Source of the DNA: Actinomadura sp. NAK00032
Lineage (GTDB): Bacteria > Actinomycetota > Actinomycetes > Streptosporangiales > Streptosporangiaceae
Length of the DNA: 64,000 bases
Assembly (NCBI RefSeq): GCF_013364275.1
Contig: NZ_CP054932.1
Coordinates: 6,386,001-6,450,000, forward strand
Direction of reading: 5' to 3'
Shown here: positions 41,840-49,957 of the stretch, in pieces
Position numbering within the stretch: position 1 is the stretch's first letter
Layout: every line of letters begins with the position of its first letter
Notes under the pieces: generated by a model
Databases searched by the model: none
Seen by the model: the letters and a program-made list of their open reading frames with translations, nothing else
What the model was told of the DNA's origin: nothing
Made by a program: the position numbers and the translations under genes

Positions 41840-43296
41840 CGGCCACGCGCCGGCCGGCGCCCTCCCTCCTCCCCCGCCGCGACGGCGCCTCCGTCCAGCG
41901 GCGGCTGGCCGTCTCCGCGCTGGCCGCCGGGCGCGCCGGCACGCCGGCCTGGCTGGCGGGGTGCGCCGAGCGGTTCCGGATGGCGGTGGAACGGGTCCCG
42001 CTGGACGGCATGGCCCAGTGGCGGGAGGACCCGGCGACCGGCACGATCGGCCACGCGAGCGGGCGGTTCTTCACCGTCGAGGGCATGGAGGTGCGGGCCC
42101 CCGGACTCCCCGTCGAGTCCTGGAGCCAGCCGGTCATCCACCAGCCGGAGGTGGGGATCCTCGGGATCCTGGCCAAGGAGTTCGACGGCGTCCTGCACCT
42201 GCTGATGCAGGCCAAGGCCGAGCCGGGCAACGCGAACGGGCTCCAACTGTCCCCCACCGTGCAGGCGACCCGCAGCAACTACACGCGGGTGCACCAGGGC
42301 AGGCCGGTCCCCTACCTCGACTACTTCCGGCACGCCTCGCGGCACAACGTCATCGTGGACGTGCGGCAGTCGGAGCAGGGCTCCTGGTTCTTCCGCAAGC
42401 GCAACCGCAACATGGTCGTGGAGACCACCGACGACGTCGAGGTCCTGGACGGCTTCCGCTGGCTGACGCTGGGCCAGGTCCACGCCCTGCTGCACGTCGA
42501 CGACACCGTCAACATGGACAGCCGCACGGTGCTCGGATGCCTCCCCACCGCCGGCGCCGACCTGACGGCCCTGCTCGACGTCCCCGGCACCGACCCCTTC
42601 CACTCCGCCCTGCTCCGCTCGCTCGATCCGGGCGCGGGCTCCCTCCACGCGACCACGGAGGTGCTGAGCTGGATCACCGAGGTCCGGACGATGACGGACA
42701 TGCGCGCCAGGCTGGTCCCGCTCGGCCAGGTAGCGGGCTGGCGGCGGACCGCCGCGGCCGTCGCCCACGGCAGCGGCCGCTACTTCGAGGTCATCGGGGT
42801 GCGGGTCCGCGCGGAGGGGCGCGAGGTCGCGCACTGGTCCCAGCCGATGATCCGGCCGGTGGCGACGGGCGTCATCGCCTTCCTCGTCTGCTCGATCGGC
42901 GGCGTCCTCCACGTGCTGATGCGGGCGTCGGCGCAGCCCGGGTTCGTGGACGTGATCGAGCTGGCGCCGACCGTCCAGGCCACGCCGGCGAACCACGCGC
43001 ACCTCCCCGCGGCGGCGCGCCCCCGGTTCCTGGACGAGGTGCTGCGGGCCCGCCCCGACCGGGTCAGGTTCGACACCGTCCTGTCGGAGGAGGGCGGCCG
43101 GTTCTTCCACGCCCGCAACCGGTGCCTCATCGTCGAGACCCGGCCGGACGCCGCCGCGGAGTCGCCCGGATTCCGCTGGCTGGCGCTGCACCAGCTCGGC
43201 GACCTCGTGCGGCACGGCCACTACCTCAACGTCGAGGCCCGCAGCCTGCTGGCCTGCATGCAGAGCCTGACACCGGCCGCCGGAGCCCCGCGATGA
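41836..43296 (+). CDS. NDP-hexose 2,3-dehydratase, copy 2
   Basis: A 486-residue NDP-hexose 2,3-dehydratase, paralogous to the protein at 37149-38540 (shared QSEQGSWFFRKRNRN and DVEVLDG-x-RWL blocks, duplicated half-repeats with SQPM/SQPV and GGVLHVL). The N-terminal ~40 residues are longer and Arg/Ala-rich. GTG at 41836 overlaps the DUF5988 stop; the open frame extends to 41512 but that part covers the DUF5988 gene in another frame. The stop overlaps the rmlA start (ATGA). Placement with RmlA supports a role in making an NDP-2-deoxysugar. Two copies may serve two different sugars or be redundant. Confidence 0.9.
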   Translation: MTATRRPAPSLLPRRDGASVQRRLAVSALAAGRAGTPAWLAGCAERFRMAVERVPLDGMAQWREDPATGTIGHASGRFFTVEGMEVRAPGLPVESWSQPVIHQPEVGILGILAKEFDGVLHLLMQAKAEPGNANGLQLSPTVQATRSNYTRVHQGRPVPYLDYFRHASRHNVIVDVRQSEQGSWFFRKRNRNMVVETTDDVEVLDGFRWLTLGQVHALLHVDDTVNMDSRTVLGCLPTAGADLTALLDVPGTDPFHSALLRSLDPGAGSLHATTEVLSWITEVRTMTDMRARLVPLGQVAGWRRTAAAVAHGSGRYFEVIGVRVRAEGREVAHWSQPMIRPVATGVIAFLVCSIGGVLHVLMRASAQPGFVDVIELAPTVQATPANHAHLPAAARPRFLDEVLRARPDRVRFDTVLSEEGGRFFHARNRCLIVETRPDAAAESPGFRWLALHQLGDLVRHGHYLNVEARSLLACMQSLTPAAGAPR

Positions 43297-44177
43297 AGGG
43301 CATCATCCTCGCCGGCGGCACCGGATCGCGGCTGCACCCCGCCAGCCTCGCGGTCTCCAAGCAGCTCTTCCCCGTCTGCGGCAAGCCGATGGTCTACTAC
43401 CCGCTGTCGGTGCTCATGCTCGCCGGCGTGCGGGACATCCTCATCATCTCCACGCCCGTCGACCTGCCGCTGTTCCGGCGCCTGCTCGGCGACGGCTCCC
43501 GGCTGGGGCTCCGCATCCGCTACGCCGCGCAGGACGAGCCGCGCGGGCTGGCGGACGCCCTCCTCATCGGCGCGGACCACATCGGCGACGGGCCCGTGGC
43601 GCTGGTCCTCGGGGACAACATCTTCCACGGCAACTCGTTCGTGGACCTGCTGACCGACAACAGCGAGGACGTCGACGGGTGCGTGCTGTTCGGCCACCCG
43701 GTCAACGACCCCGAGCGCTACGGCGTCCTGGAGACCGACGAGCGGGGCCGGCTGGTCTCGATCGAGGAGAAGCCCGAGCGTCCCCGCTCCAACCATGTGG
43801 TCACCGGCCTGTACTTCTACGACGGCGGTGTCGTCGACATCGCCCGCGGGCTGAAGCCGTCCCCGCGCGGAGAGCTGGAGATCACCGACGTCAACCGGGC
43901 CTACCTGGAGCGCGGGCGGGCGCGGCTGGTCAACCTCGGCCGGGGATTCGTCTGGTTCGACACCGGGACGCCGGAGGCGCTCTTCCAGGCCGGCCAGTAC
44001 GTGTGGGCGATCGAAGAGCGCCAGGGCGTGAAGGTGGCGTGCATCGAGGAGATCGCGCTGCGGAAGGGCTTCATCAGCGCCGACGAATGCCATCAGCTCG
44101 GGGCCGAACTCGCCGGCTCCGCCTACGGCCAGTACGTCATGGCGATCGCCAAGGAGGGCGTGAAGGTCTGCCCCTGA
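43293..44177 (+). CDS. rmlA: Glucose-1-phosphate thymidylyltransferase
   Basis: A 294-residue nucleotidyltransferase that activates glucose-1-phosphate to dTDP-glucose, the entry point of deoxysugar pathways. Motifs: GGTGSRLHPASLAVSKQLFPV, KPMVYYPLS, LGDNIFHG, EKPERPRSNHVVTGLYFYD and GRGFVWFDTGT. Length is normal for the short RmlA type. ATG at 43293 overlaps the previous stop by four bases. dTDP-glucose then needs a 4,6-dehydratase (RmlB type), which is not in the window and could be supplied by primary metabolism or genes to the left. Confidence 0.94.
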   Translation: MKGIILAGGTGSRLHPASLAVSKQLFPVCGKPMVYYPLSVLMLAGVRDILIISTPVDLPLFRRLLGDGSRLGLRIRYAAQDEPRGLADALLIGADHIGDGPVALVLGDNIFHGNSFVDLLTDNSEDVDGCVLFGHPVNDPERYGVLETDERGRLVSIEEKPERPRSNHVVTGLYFYDGGVVDIARGLKPSPRGELEITDVNRAYLERGRARLVNLGRGFVWFDTGTPEALFQAGQYVWAIEERQGVKVACIEEIALRKGFISADECHQLGAELAGSAYGQYVMAIAKEGVKVCP

Positions 44178-44210
44178 CGGGGAGGGGCCGCGTGACGGGG
44201 AGGGGCCACG
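44175..44210. repeat. Two tandem 18-bp repeats over the rmlA stop
   Basis: TGACGGGGAGGGGCCGCG (44175-44192) is followed directly by TGACGGGGAGGGGCCACG (44193-44210), 17 of 18 identical. The first unit contains the rmlA stop codon. Probably a small replication-slippage duplication; no function evident. Confidence 0.6.
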
Positions 44211-44251
44211 CCCACGCTCAGGGGCCTCAGGAGCCTCGGCGGTCCCGGCGG

Positions 44252-45100
44252 TCAGCGTCCCCGCTGGGATCCGTTGGCCAGCGCCGGAGAGCGCCCGAAG
44301 TCGGGGAGCGCGAAGTCCTCGGTCCAGAGCACGGGCGAGGACCCGGACGCGGGCGTCAGCATCTCCTGGTGGATGCGCTGCAGCTCGGGCGACGGGTCGA
44401 GCCCCAGCTCCTCGTCCAGCAGGGCCCGCAGCTCACCGTAGGCCGCCAGCGCCTCGGCCCTCCGCCCGGCGCGGGCGAGCGTGCCGATGAGCTGCCCGTG
44501 GAACCACTCGTGCAGCGGGTACCGGGCCACCAGAGAGCGCAGCTCGCCGATCAGGTCGCGGTCGCGGCCGAGCTGGACGTCGGTCTGGATCCGCAGCTCC
44601 AGGGCCCGCATCCGCAGCTCCTGCAGGTGCAGGGCGTGGGTGCCGAGGAGGCTCCCCTGGACGACGTCGGCCAGCGGGGGCCCGGTCCACAGGTCCAGGG
44701 CCTGCCGCAGCCGCTGGGAGGCGAGTTCGGGCCGGCCGGCGTCCAGCATCCGGCGCCCCTCCGCCACCTCCGCCTCGAACACGCAGACGTCGAGCTGGCC
44801 CGGCTCGATCTGGAGCTGGTAGCCGAACGGCTGGGTGAACAGCAGTTCGCGGCCCGCCGGCGCGAGCCCCTCCTGGTCGATGATCTTCCGGAGCTGGTAG
44901 ACGTAGGTCTGCACGGTGTTGGAGGCGCGGCGGGGCGGCGCGTCCGCCCAGAGCTCCTCGATGACCGAGTCGACCTGGACGAGCTTGCCGGTCCGCACCA
45001 GCAGCAGTGCGAGAACCTGGCGCACCTTCGGCGGAGTGATCGCGCACGTGCGTCCGCCGTTGTTTATCTCCAGACTGCCGAGAAGCTTGAAGCGCACCAT
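44252..45100 (-). CDS. SARP transcriptional activator, small (DnrI/ActII-ORF4 type)
   Basis: A 282-residue SARP with an N-terminal winged-helix DNA-binding domain (~1-95; LLGSLEIN, KVRQVLALLLVR, SNTVQTYVYQLRKII) and the activation domain (~100-250; FEAEVAEGRRML, LWTGPPLADV, RYPLHEWFHGQLIGTLARAGRRAEAL). It has no NB-ARC region, unlike SARP1. ATG at 45100 is preferred because AAGGGG lies 6 nt upstream; ATG at 45115 or 45172 would add residues without a ribosome site. It carries the same 21-bp element upstream as SARP1 (45186-45207), suggesting cross- or auto-regulation between the two activators. Confidence 0.92.
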   Translation of the reverse strand: MVRFKLLGSLEINNGGRTCAITPPKVRQVLALLLVRTGKLVQVDSVIEELWADAPPRRASNTVQTYVYQLRKIIDQEGLAPAGRELLFTQPFGYQLQIEPGQLDVCVFEAEVAEGRRMLDAGRPELASQRLRQALDLWTGPPLADVVQGSLLGTHALHLQELRMRALELRIQTDVQLGRDRDLIGELRSLVARYPLHEWFHGQLIGTLARAGRRAEALAAYGELRALLDEELGLDPSPELQRIHQEMLTPASGSSPVLWTEDFALPDFGRSPALANGSQRGR

Positions 45101-45185
45101 CTGCGTCCCCTTCATGGGCGGCGCGGCTGTGACATCTTGGAACACGATCACCCCGCTGGGCCAAGCGTGCACCGCAGCTCAACGT

Positions 45186-45207
45186 GCTGTCACCGCTCAG
45201 ATTGCGC
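45186..45207 (-). promoter_or_regulatory. Conserved SARP-linked element, copy 3 (upstream of SARP2)
   Basis: Plus-strand sequence from 45187 is CTGTCACCGCTCAGATTGC, then GC; 21 of 22 positions match the copy near SARP1. It lies 86 bp upstream of the SARP2 start. The divergent region (45101-45405, 305 bp) also serves the methyltransferase; nothing else distinctive was found in it. Confidence 0.6.
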
Positions 45208-45405
45208 GGCCTTCCGCGTTTCGCCCCGGCCGACGCGAGTGCAATTCAGGAGTTGAGGGGCCCGATTCCCGGTGTCACGCTGAGGCTGGCTGCCCGGCTC
45301 GCCCCGCGGAGCGGGATCGGCCACCGCCGCCGTTCCATCCGCACGCCTCCTGGTTCTGCGCGCTTGCGTCCCGGGGGCGGCACCTACCGGTAGAGGTGGT
45401 CACAG

Positions 45406-46263
45406 GTGAGTGAGGGAACGTCCGAACGGACCGAGATCCCGGAGCCGAGCGAGGTCGGTCTCTTCTACGACCGGTTCGCGCAGCTCGCGGTGATGGTCGG
45501 CCCCGAGGCCAACGCCACCATGCACTTCGGGTACTGGGACTCGCCCGAGGACGCCGCCACCCTGCGCCAGGCGGCCGCGCGGATGACCGAGGTCATGATC
45601 GGCAAGGTACGGGTCGGCGCGGGCGAGCGCCTGCTGGACGTCGGCTGCGGCCTCGGCGGCCCCGGCGTGCGCCTCGCCCAGGCCACCGGCGCGGACGTCA
45701 CCGGTGTGACGGTCAGCCAGGAGCAGGTCAAGCTGGCCAACCGGCTGGCCGCGGACGAGGGGCTCGCCGACCGGGTGCGCTTCGAGCACGCGGACGCCAT
45801 GCGGCTGCCCTACACGGCGGACTCCTTCGACGCCGCGTGGGCCCTGGAGTCCATCATCCACATGCCGGACCGCGCCCAGGTCCTGGGCGAGATGGCGCGG
45901 GTGGTCCGGCCGGGCGGCCGGGTGCTGGTGACCGACATCTTCGAGCGGGCTCCCATCCCGGAGCACAAGAGGGCGCCCGTGGACGCCTACTACCGCGAGA
46001 CGCTGCTCGGCCCCCCCGTCACCATCGACGAGTACCCCGGGCTGATCCGGAGCGCGGGGCTGCTGGTCGACGAGATCGTCGACATCAGCGAGAACGTGAT
46101 GGGCAGGACGATGCGCGAGGCGGCGCGGCACAAGCGGCAGGTGTCGCCGGAGATCGAGGAGCTGCACGCCGACGACCCTGCGTACCAGCTGGATCTCGGC
46201 GCCCTCGCCGAGGTCTGGGAGCTCGGCTACCTGCTGGTGGTGGCGCACCGCCCCGGCGAGTGA
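45406..46263 (+). CDS. SAM-dependent methyltransferase (probably sugar O-methyltransferase type)
   Basis: A 285-residue class I methyltransferase: SAM motif I LLDVGCGLGGPG (~residues 69-80), TVSQEQVKLAN, post-motif AWALESIIHM and GGRVLVTD. The overall pattern resembles RebM/MitM-like small-molecule O-methyltransferases used on sugars and polyketides, and the HFGYWD/AAARMTE start is typical. GTG at 45406 follows AGAGGTGG. It is the right-most gene that fits the biosynthetic cluster: divergent from SARP2 and followed by the unrelated fad operon. Substrate (sugar hydroxyl, or polyketide oxygen) is unassigned. An N- or C-methylation role is not excluded. Confidence 0.85.
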   Translation: MSEGTSERTEIPEPSEVGLFYDRFAQLAVMVGPEANATMHFGYWDSPEDAATLRQAAARMTEVMIGKVRVGAGERLLDVGCGLGGPGVRLAQATGADVTGVTVSQEQVKLANRLAADEGLADRVRFEHADAMRLPYTADSFDAAWALESIIHMPDRAQVLGEMARVVRPGGRVLVTDIFERAPIPEHKRAPVDAYYRETLLGPPVTIDEYPGLIRSAGLLVDEIVDISENVMGRTMREAARHKRQVSPEIEELHADDPAYQLDLGALAEVWELGYLLVVAHRPGE

Positions 46264-46311
46264 GGGGCGGGCCTCGCTGAGGGGGCGCGTCCGGCGGTGG
46301 CGCTCGTCAGT

Positions 46312-46353
46312 GGTTACTGACGAGTAGTATTGATGGTTACCAGCGAGTAGCAT
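46312..46353. promoter_or_regulatory. Two tandem operator-like repeats upstream of fadA-fadB
   Basis: GGTTACTGACGAGTAGTAT (46312-46330) and GGTTACCAGCGAGTAGCAT (46335-46353) are 15/19 identical and spaced 23 bp. Each holds a TAC(T/C)-N4-AGTA half-dyad. This fits a TetR-type fatty-acid regulator site controlling the beta-oxidation operon 100 bp downstream; the regulator is not in the window. Confidence 0.6.
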
Positions 46354-46452
46354 CGCTGTCGCGGGCACTCGTGCCGTCGTCCAGGCAGGGGCGGCACGAG
46401 GCTCGACGCCACCGAGACCATCCTTCACCGCCCACCGCAGGGAGGACGACCC

Positions 46453-47655
46453 GTGCCTCGCACCGCACGCGACGTCGTGTTCGTCGACGGCGTCCGCACC
46501 CCGTTCGGCAAGGCCGGCCCCAAGGGGCTGTACGCGCAGACTCGCGCCGACGACATGGTCGTCCGCGCGATCCGCGAGCTGATGCGCCGCAACCCGTCCC
46601 TCCCGCCCGAGCGGGTGGACGAGGTCGCGATCGCCGCCACCACCCAGACCGGCGACCAGGGCCTGACCATCGGGCGGTCCGCCGCCGTGCTGGCCGGGCT
46701 GCCCAAGAGCGTGCCCGGCTACGCGATCGACCGGATGTGCGCGGGCGCGATGACCGCCGTGACCACCTCCGGCGCCGGGATCTCGTTCGGCTCCTACGAC
46801 GTCGCCATCGCCGGCGGCGTCGAGCACATGGGCCGGCACCCGATGGGCGAGGGCGTCGACCCGAACCCGCGGTTCCTCGCCGACCGGCTCGTCGACCCGT
46901 CCGCCCTGGTCATGGGCTCGACGGCGGAGAACCTGCACGACCGGTTCCCCGGCATCACCAAGGAGCGCGCGGACGCCTACGCCGTGCGCAGCCAGCAGAA
47001 GGTCGCCGCCGCCTACGCCGCCGGGAAGATCCAGCCGGACCTCGTGCCCACCGCGGTCCGCTCCGCCGAGAAGGGGTGGGGGCTCGCGACCGAGGACGAG
47101 CCGCCGCGCCCCGGCACCACGCTGGACGACCTCGCCAAGCTGAAGACGCCGTTCCGGGTGCACGGCAACGTCACGCCCGGGAACGCCGCCGGGCTGAACG
47201 ACGGCGCCACCGCGTGCCTGCTCGCCGCCGAGGACGTCGCCCGCGAGCTCGGCCTCACGCCGCGGATGCGCCTGGTCGACTTCTCGTTCGCCGGCGTCGA
47301 GCCGGAGGTGATGGGCGTCGGGCCCGTCCCCGCGACCGAGAAGCTCCTCGCCCGCAACGCGCTGACCATGGACGACATCGGCCTCATCGAGATCAACGAG
47401 GCGTTCGCCGTCCAGGTGCTGGCGTTCCTGGAGCACTTCAAGATCGCCGACGACGACCCCAGGGTGAACCCGTGGGGCGGCGCGATCGCGCTCGGCCACC
47501 CGCTCGCCTCGTCCGGCGTCCGGCTGATGAACCAGCTCGCCCGCCAGTTCGAGGAGCGTACGGACGTCCGCTACGGACTGACCACGATGTGTGTGGGCAT
47601 GGGCATGGGCGGAACGGTGCTCTGGGAGAACGTGGGCTGGGGGGACGACAAGTGA
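46453..47655 (+). CDS. fadA: Acetyl-CoA C-acyltransferase (3-ketoacyl-CoA thiolase)
   Basis: A 400-residue thiolase that cleaves 3-ketoacyl-CoA with CoA in the last step of beta-oxidation. Acyl-enzyme Cys is in RMCAGAMTAV (~residue 97), with NEAFAVQ, GGAIALGHPLASSGVR and the second catalytic Cys in CVGMGMGG. GTG at 46453 has GGAGG upstream. The stop overlaps the fadB start by four bases, so the two form the trifunctional beta-oxidation complex as in other actinobacteria. This marks the return to primary metabolism beyond the biosynthetic cluster. Confidence 0.95.
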   Translation: MPRTARDVVFVDGVRTPFGKAGPKGLYAQTRADDMVVRAIRELMRRNPSLPPERVDEVAIAATTQTGDQGLTIGRSAAVLAGLPKSVPGYAIDRMCAGAMTAVTTSGAGISFGSYDVAIAGGVEHMGRHPMGEGVDPNPRFLADRLVDPSALVMGSTAENLHDRFPGITKERADAYAVRSQQKVAAAYAAGKIQPDLVPTAVRSAEKGWGLATEDEPPRPGTTLDDLAKLKTPFRVHGNVTPGNAAGLNDGATACLLAAEDVARELGLTPRMRLVDFSFAGVEPEVMGVGPVPATEKLLARNALTMDDIGLIEINEAFAVQVLAFLEHFKIADDDPRVNPWGGAIALGHPLASSGVRLMNQLARQFEERTDVRYGLTTMCVGMGMGGTVLWENVGWGDDK

Positions 47656-49739
47656 GCACTCTCGGGGAAGTCTTCGGCGACGAAGTCGTGACGCACGCGC
47701 ACGTACGGGATGTGACGCTGCCCTACGCGGCGGGCACGCTCGCGCTCATCACACTGGACAACGGCTTCGACCACACCAAGCCCAACACGTTCGGCCCCAA
47801 CGGCCTCGCCGAGCTGAACGCGGCCATCGACACGATCGCCGGGCGCGACGACATCGCGGCCGTCGGCGTCACCGGCAAGCCGTTCATCTTCGCGGTCGGC
47901 GCCGACCTGAAGGGCGTCCCGCTCATCGCGAACCGGGAGGACGCCCGGTCCATCGGCAGGCTGGGGCACGACGTGTTCCGCCGGCTCGGCGAGTTGGACG
48001 TCCCGTCGTTCGCCTACTACAACGGCGCGGCGATGGGCGGCGGCGTCGAGATCGGCCTGCACTGCACGTACCGGACGATCTCCGCCGGGGTCCCGGCGTT
48101 CGCGCTGCCCGAGGCGTTCCTCGGCCTGGTGCCCGGCTGGGGCGGCACGTACCTGCTGCCGAACCTGATCGGCGCGGAGAAGGCGCTCAAGGTCGTCATC
48201 GAGAACCCGCTCGCGCAGAACCGGACGCTGAAGGGCGCGCAGGCGTACGAGCTGGGCATCGCGGACGCCCTCTTCGACGCGGCCGACTTCCTGGAGGAGT
48301 CGCTCGCCTGGACGGCCCGCGTCCTCAACGGCGACATCACCGTCACCCGGCCCGAGGTCGACAAGGGCAAGGCGTGGGACGACGCGGTCGCGATGGCCCG
48401 CTGGAACGTGGACGGCAAGCTGCACGGCGCCGCCCCGTCCTACACGCGCGCCCTCGACCTCGTCGCCGCCGCCAAGGACCGTACCCGCGACGAGGGCTTC
48501 GCCGCCGAGGACGAGGCACTGGCCGACCTCATCATGAGCGACGAGCTGCGCGCCGGCCTGTACGCGTTCGACCTCACCCAGAAGCGTGCGAAGAGGCCCG
48601 CCGGGGCACCGGACAAGGCCCTCGCCCGCCCGGTCACCAAGGTCGGCGTCGTCGGCGCGGGCCTGATGGCCTCGCAGCTCGCGCTGCTGTTCGCGCGCCG
48701 CCTGGAGGTGCCGGTCGTGCTGACCGACCTCGACCAGGAGCGCCTGGACAAGGGCGTCGGCTACGCGCACGGCGAGATCGACAAGCTGCTCGGCAAGGGC
48801 CGCGTCACCCCCGACAAGGCGAACCGCCTCAAGGCGCTCATCACCGGCTCGCTGACCAAGGACGCGTTCGCCGACGCCGACTTCGTCATCGAGGCCGTGT
48901 TCGAGGAGATGTCGGTCAAGCAGAAGGTGTTCGCCGAGGTGGAGGAGTACGTCTCCGCCGAGTGCGTCCTCGCGACCAACACCTCCTCGCTGTCGGTCAC
49001 CGAGATGGCGTCCGGGCTGGCGCACCCCGAGCGGGTCGTCGGCTTCCACTTCTTCAACCCCGTCGCGGTGCTGCCGCTGCTGGAGATCGTCCGGGGCGAG
49101 CGGACCGGCGACGCCGCGCTCGCCACCGCGTTCGCGACCGGCAAGGCGCTGAAGAAGTCGTGCGTGCTGGTCGAGGACGCCCCGGCGTTCGTGGTCAACC
49201 GCGTCCTGCTGCGGCTGCTCGCCGAGATCGTCAAGGCGGTGGACGAGGGCACCCCGATCGAGGTCGCCGAGCGCGCCGCCGCGCCGCTCGGGCTGCCGAT
49301 GCCGCCGTTCGTGCTGATGGGGCTGGTCGGCCCGGCGATCGCGCTGCACGTCAACGAGACCCTGCACGGCGCGTTCCCGGACCGGTTCCCGCTGTCGGGC
49401 AACCTCGCGACGATGGTCGCGGCCGGCAAGACCGGCGTCTACCGGCCGGACTTCTCCCTCGACCCCGAGGTCGTGGAGATCTTCGCGGGCGGGACGACCC
49501 CGTCCACCGAGGAGCAGGTGCTCGACCGGGCGCTGGCCGCACTCGCCGACGAGATCCGCGTGATGCTGGACGAGGGCGTCGTCGCGGCCCCGCAGGACAT
49601 CGACCTGTGCATGATCCTCGGCGCCGGCTGGCCGTTCCACCTCGGCGGCATCACCCCGTACCTGGACCGGTCGGGCGTCGCCGAGCGGGTGACCGGCCGC
49701 CGGTTCCTGGAGCCGGGGGTCGCCTCGCTGCCCGCCTGA
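47652..49739 (+). CDS. fadB: Fatty acid oxidation alpha subunit: enoyl-CoA hydratase / 3-hydroxyacyl-CoA dehydrogenase
   Basis: A 695-residue multifunctional protein. The N-terminal crotonase domain (~15-210) has the oxyanion segment AMGGGVEIGLH and PEAFLGLVPGWGGTYLLP. The NAD-dependent dehydrogenase (~330-690) begins VGVVGAGLMASQLALLFARR and has TNTSSLSVTEMA and HFFNPVAVLPLLEIVRG. It hydrates enoyl-CoA and oxidises the 3-hydroxy product for the thiolase encoded just upstream. GTG at 47652 lies inside the fadA stop overlap. Length and domain order are normal for the actinobacterial FadB. A strong hairpin follows. Confidence 0.94.
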   Translation: MSTLGEVFGDEVVTHAHVRDVTLPYAAGTLALITLDNGFDHTKPNTFGPNGLAELNAAIDTIAGRDDIAAVGVTGKPFIFAVGADLKGVPLIANREDARSIGRLGHDVFRRLGELDVPSFAYYNGAAMGGGVEIGLHCTYRTISAGVPAFALPEAFLGLVPGWGGTYLLPNLIGAEKALKVVIENPLAQNRTLKGAQAYELGIADALFDAADFLEESLAWTARVLNGDITVTRPEVDKGKAWDDAVAMARWNVDGKLHGAAPSYTRALDLVAAAKDRTRDEGFAAEDEALADLIMSDELRAGLYAFDLTQKRAKRPAGAPDKALARPVTKVGVVGAGLMASQLALLFARRLEVPVVLTDLDQERLDKGVGYAHGEIDKLLGKGRVTPDKANRLKALITGSLTKDAFADADFVIEAVFEEMSVKQKVFAEVEEYVSAECVLATNTSSLSVTEMASGLAHPERVVGFHFFNPVAVLPLLEIVRGERTGDAALATAFATGKALKKSCVLVEDAPAFVVNRVLLRLLAEIVKAVDEGTPIEVAERAAAPLGLPMPPFVLMGLVGPAIALHVNETLHGAFPDRFPLSGNLATMVAAGKTGVYRPDFSLDPEVVEIFAGGTTPSTEEQVLDRALAALADEIRVMLDEGVVAAPQDIDLCMILGAGWPFHLGGITPYLDRSGVAERVTGRRFLEPGVASLPA

Positions 49740-49769
49740 CCCCGGGCCGCCACCCCGCCGCCCTCTCCC

Positions 49770-49810
49770 GGAAAGGGGCGTTCCGAGCCGCGTTCGGAAC
49801 GCCTCTTTCC
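49770..49810 (+). terminator. Strong hairpin terminator after fadB
   Basis: 17-bp stem with one G-U pair: arms 49770-49786 (GGAAAGGGGCGTTCCGA) and 49794-49810, 7-nt loop. It follows the fadB stop by 30 bases. No U-tract, but stem length makes it a convincing operon end. Confidence 0.85.
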
Positions 49811-49957
49811 CGGCATTCCCGCACGTCACGGGCGTGCTCGCGTTTCGGCTGATCATAACCCGCGCACATATGGGCATACGGCCAACGGCCGCACCGGACG
49901 CCCGTGCCGGACGGCGGCGGCCGCGACGAGCACGAGGCGAGGCGGAGGGCGGCGAGG

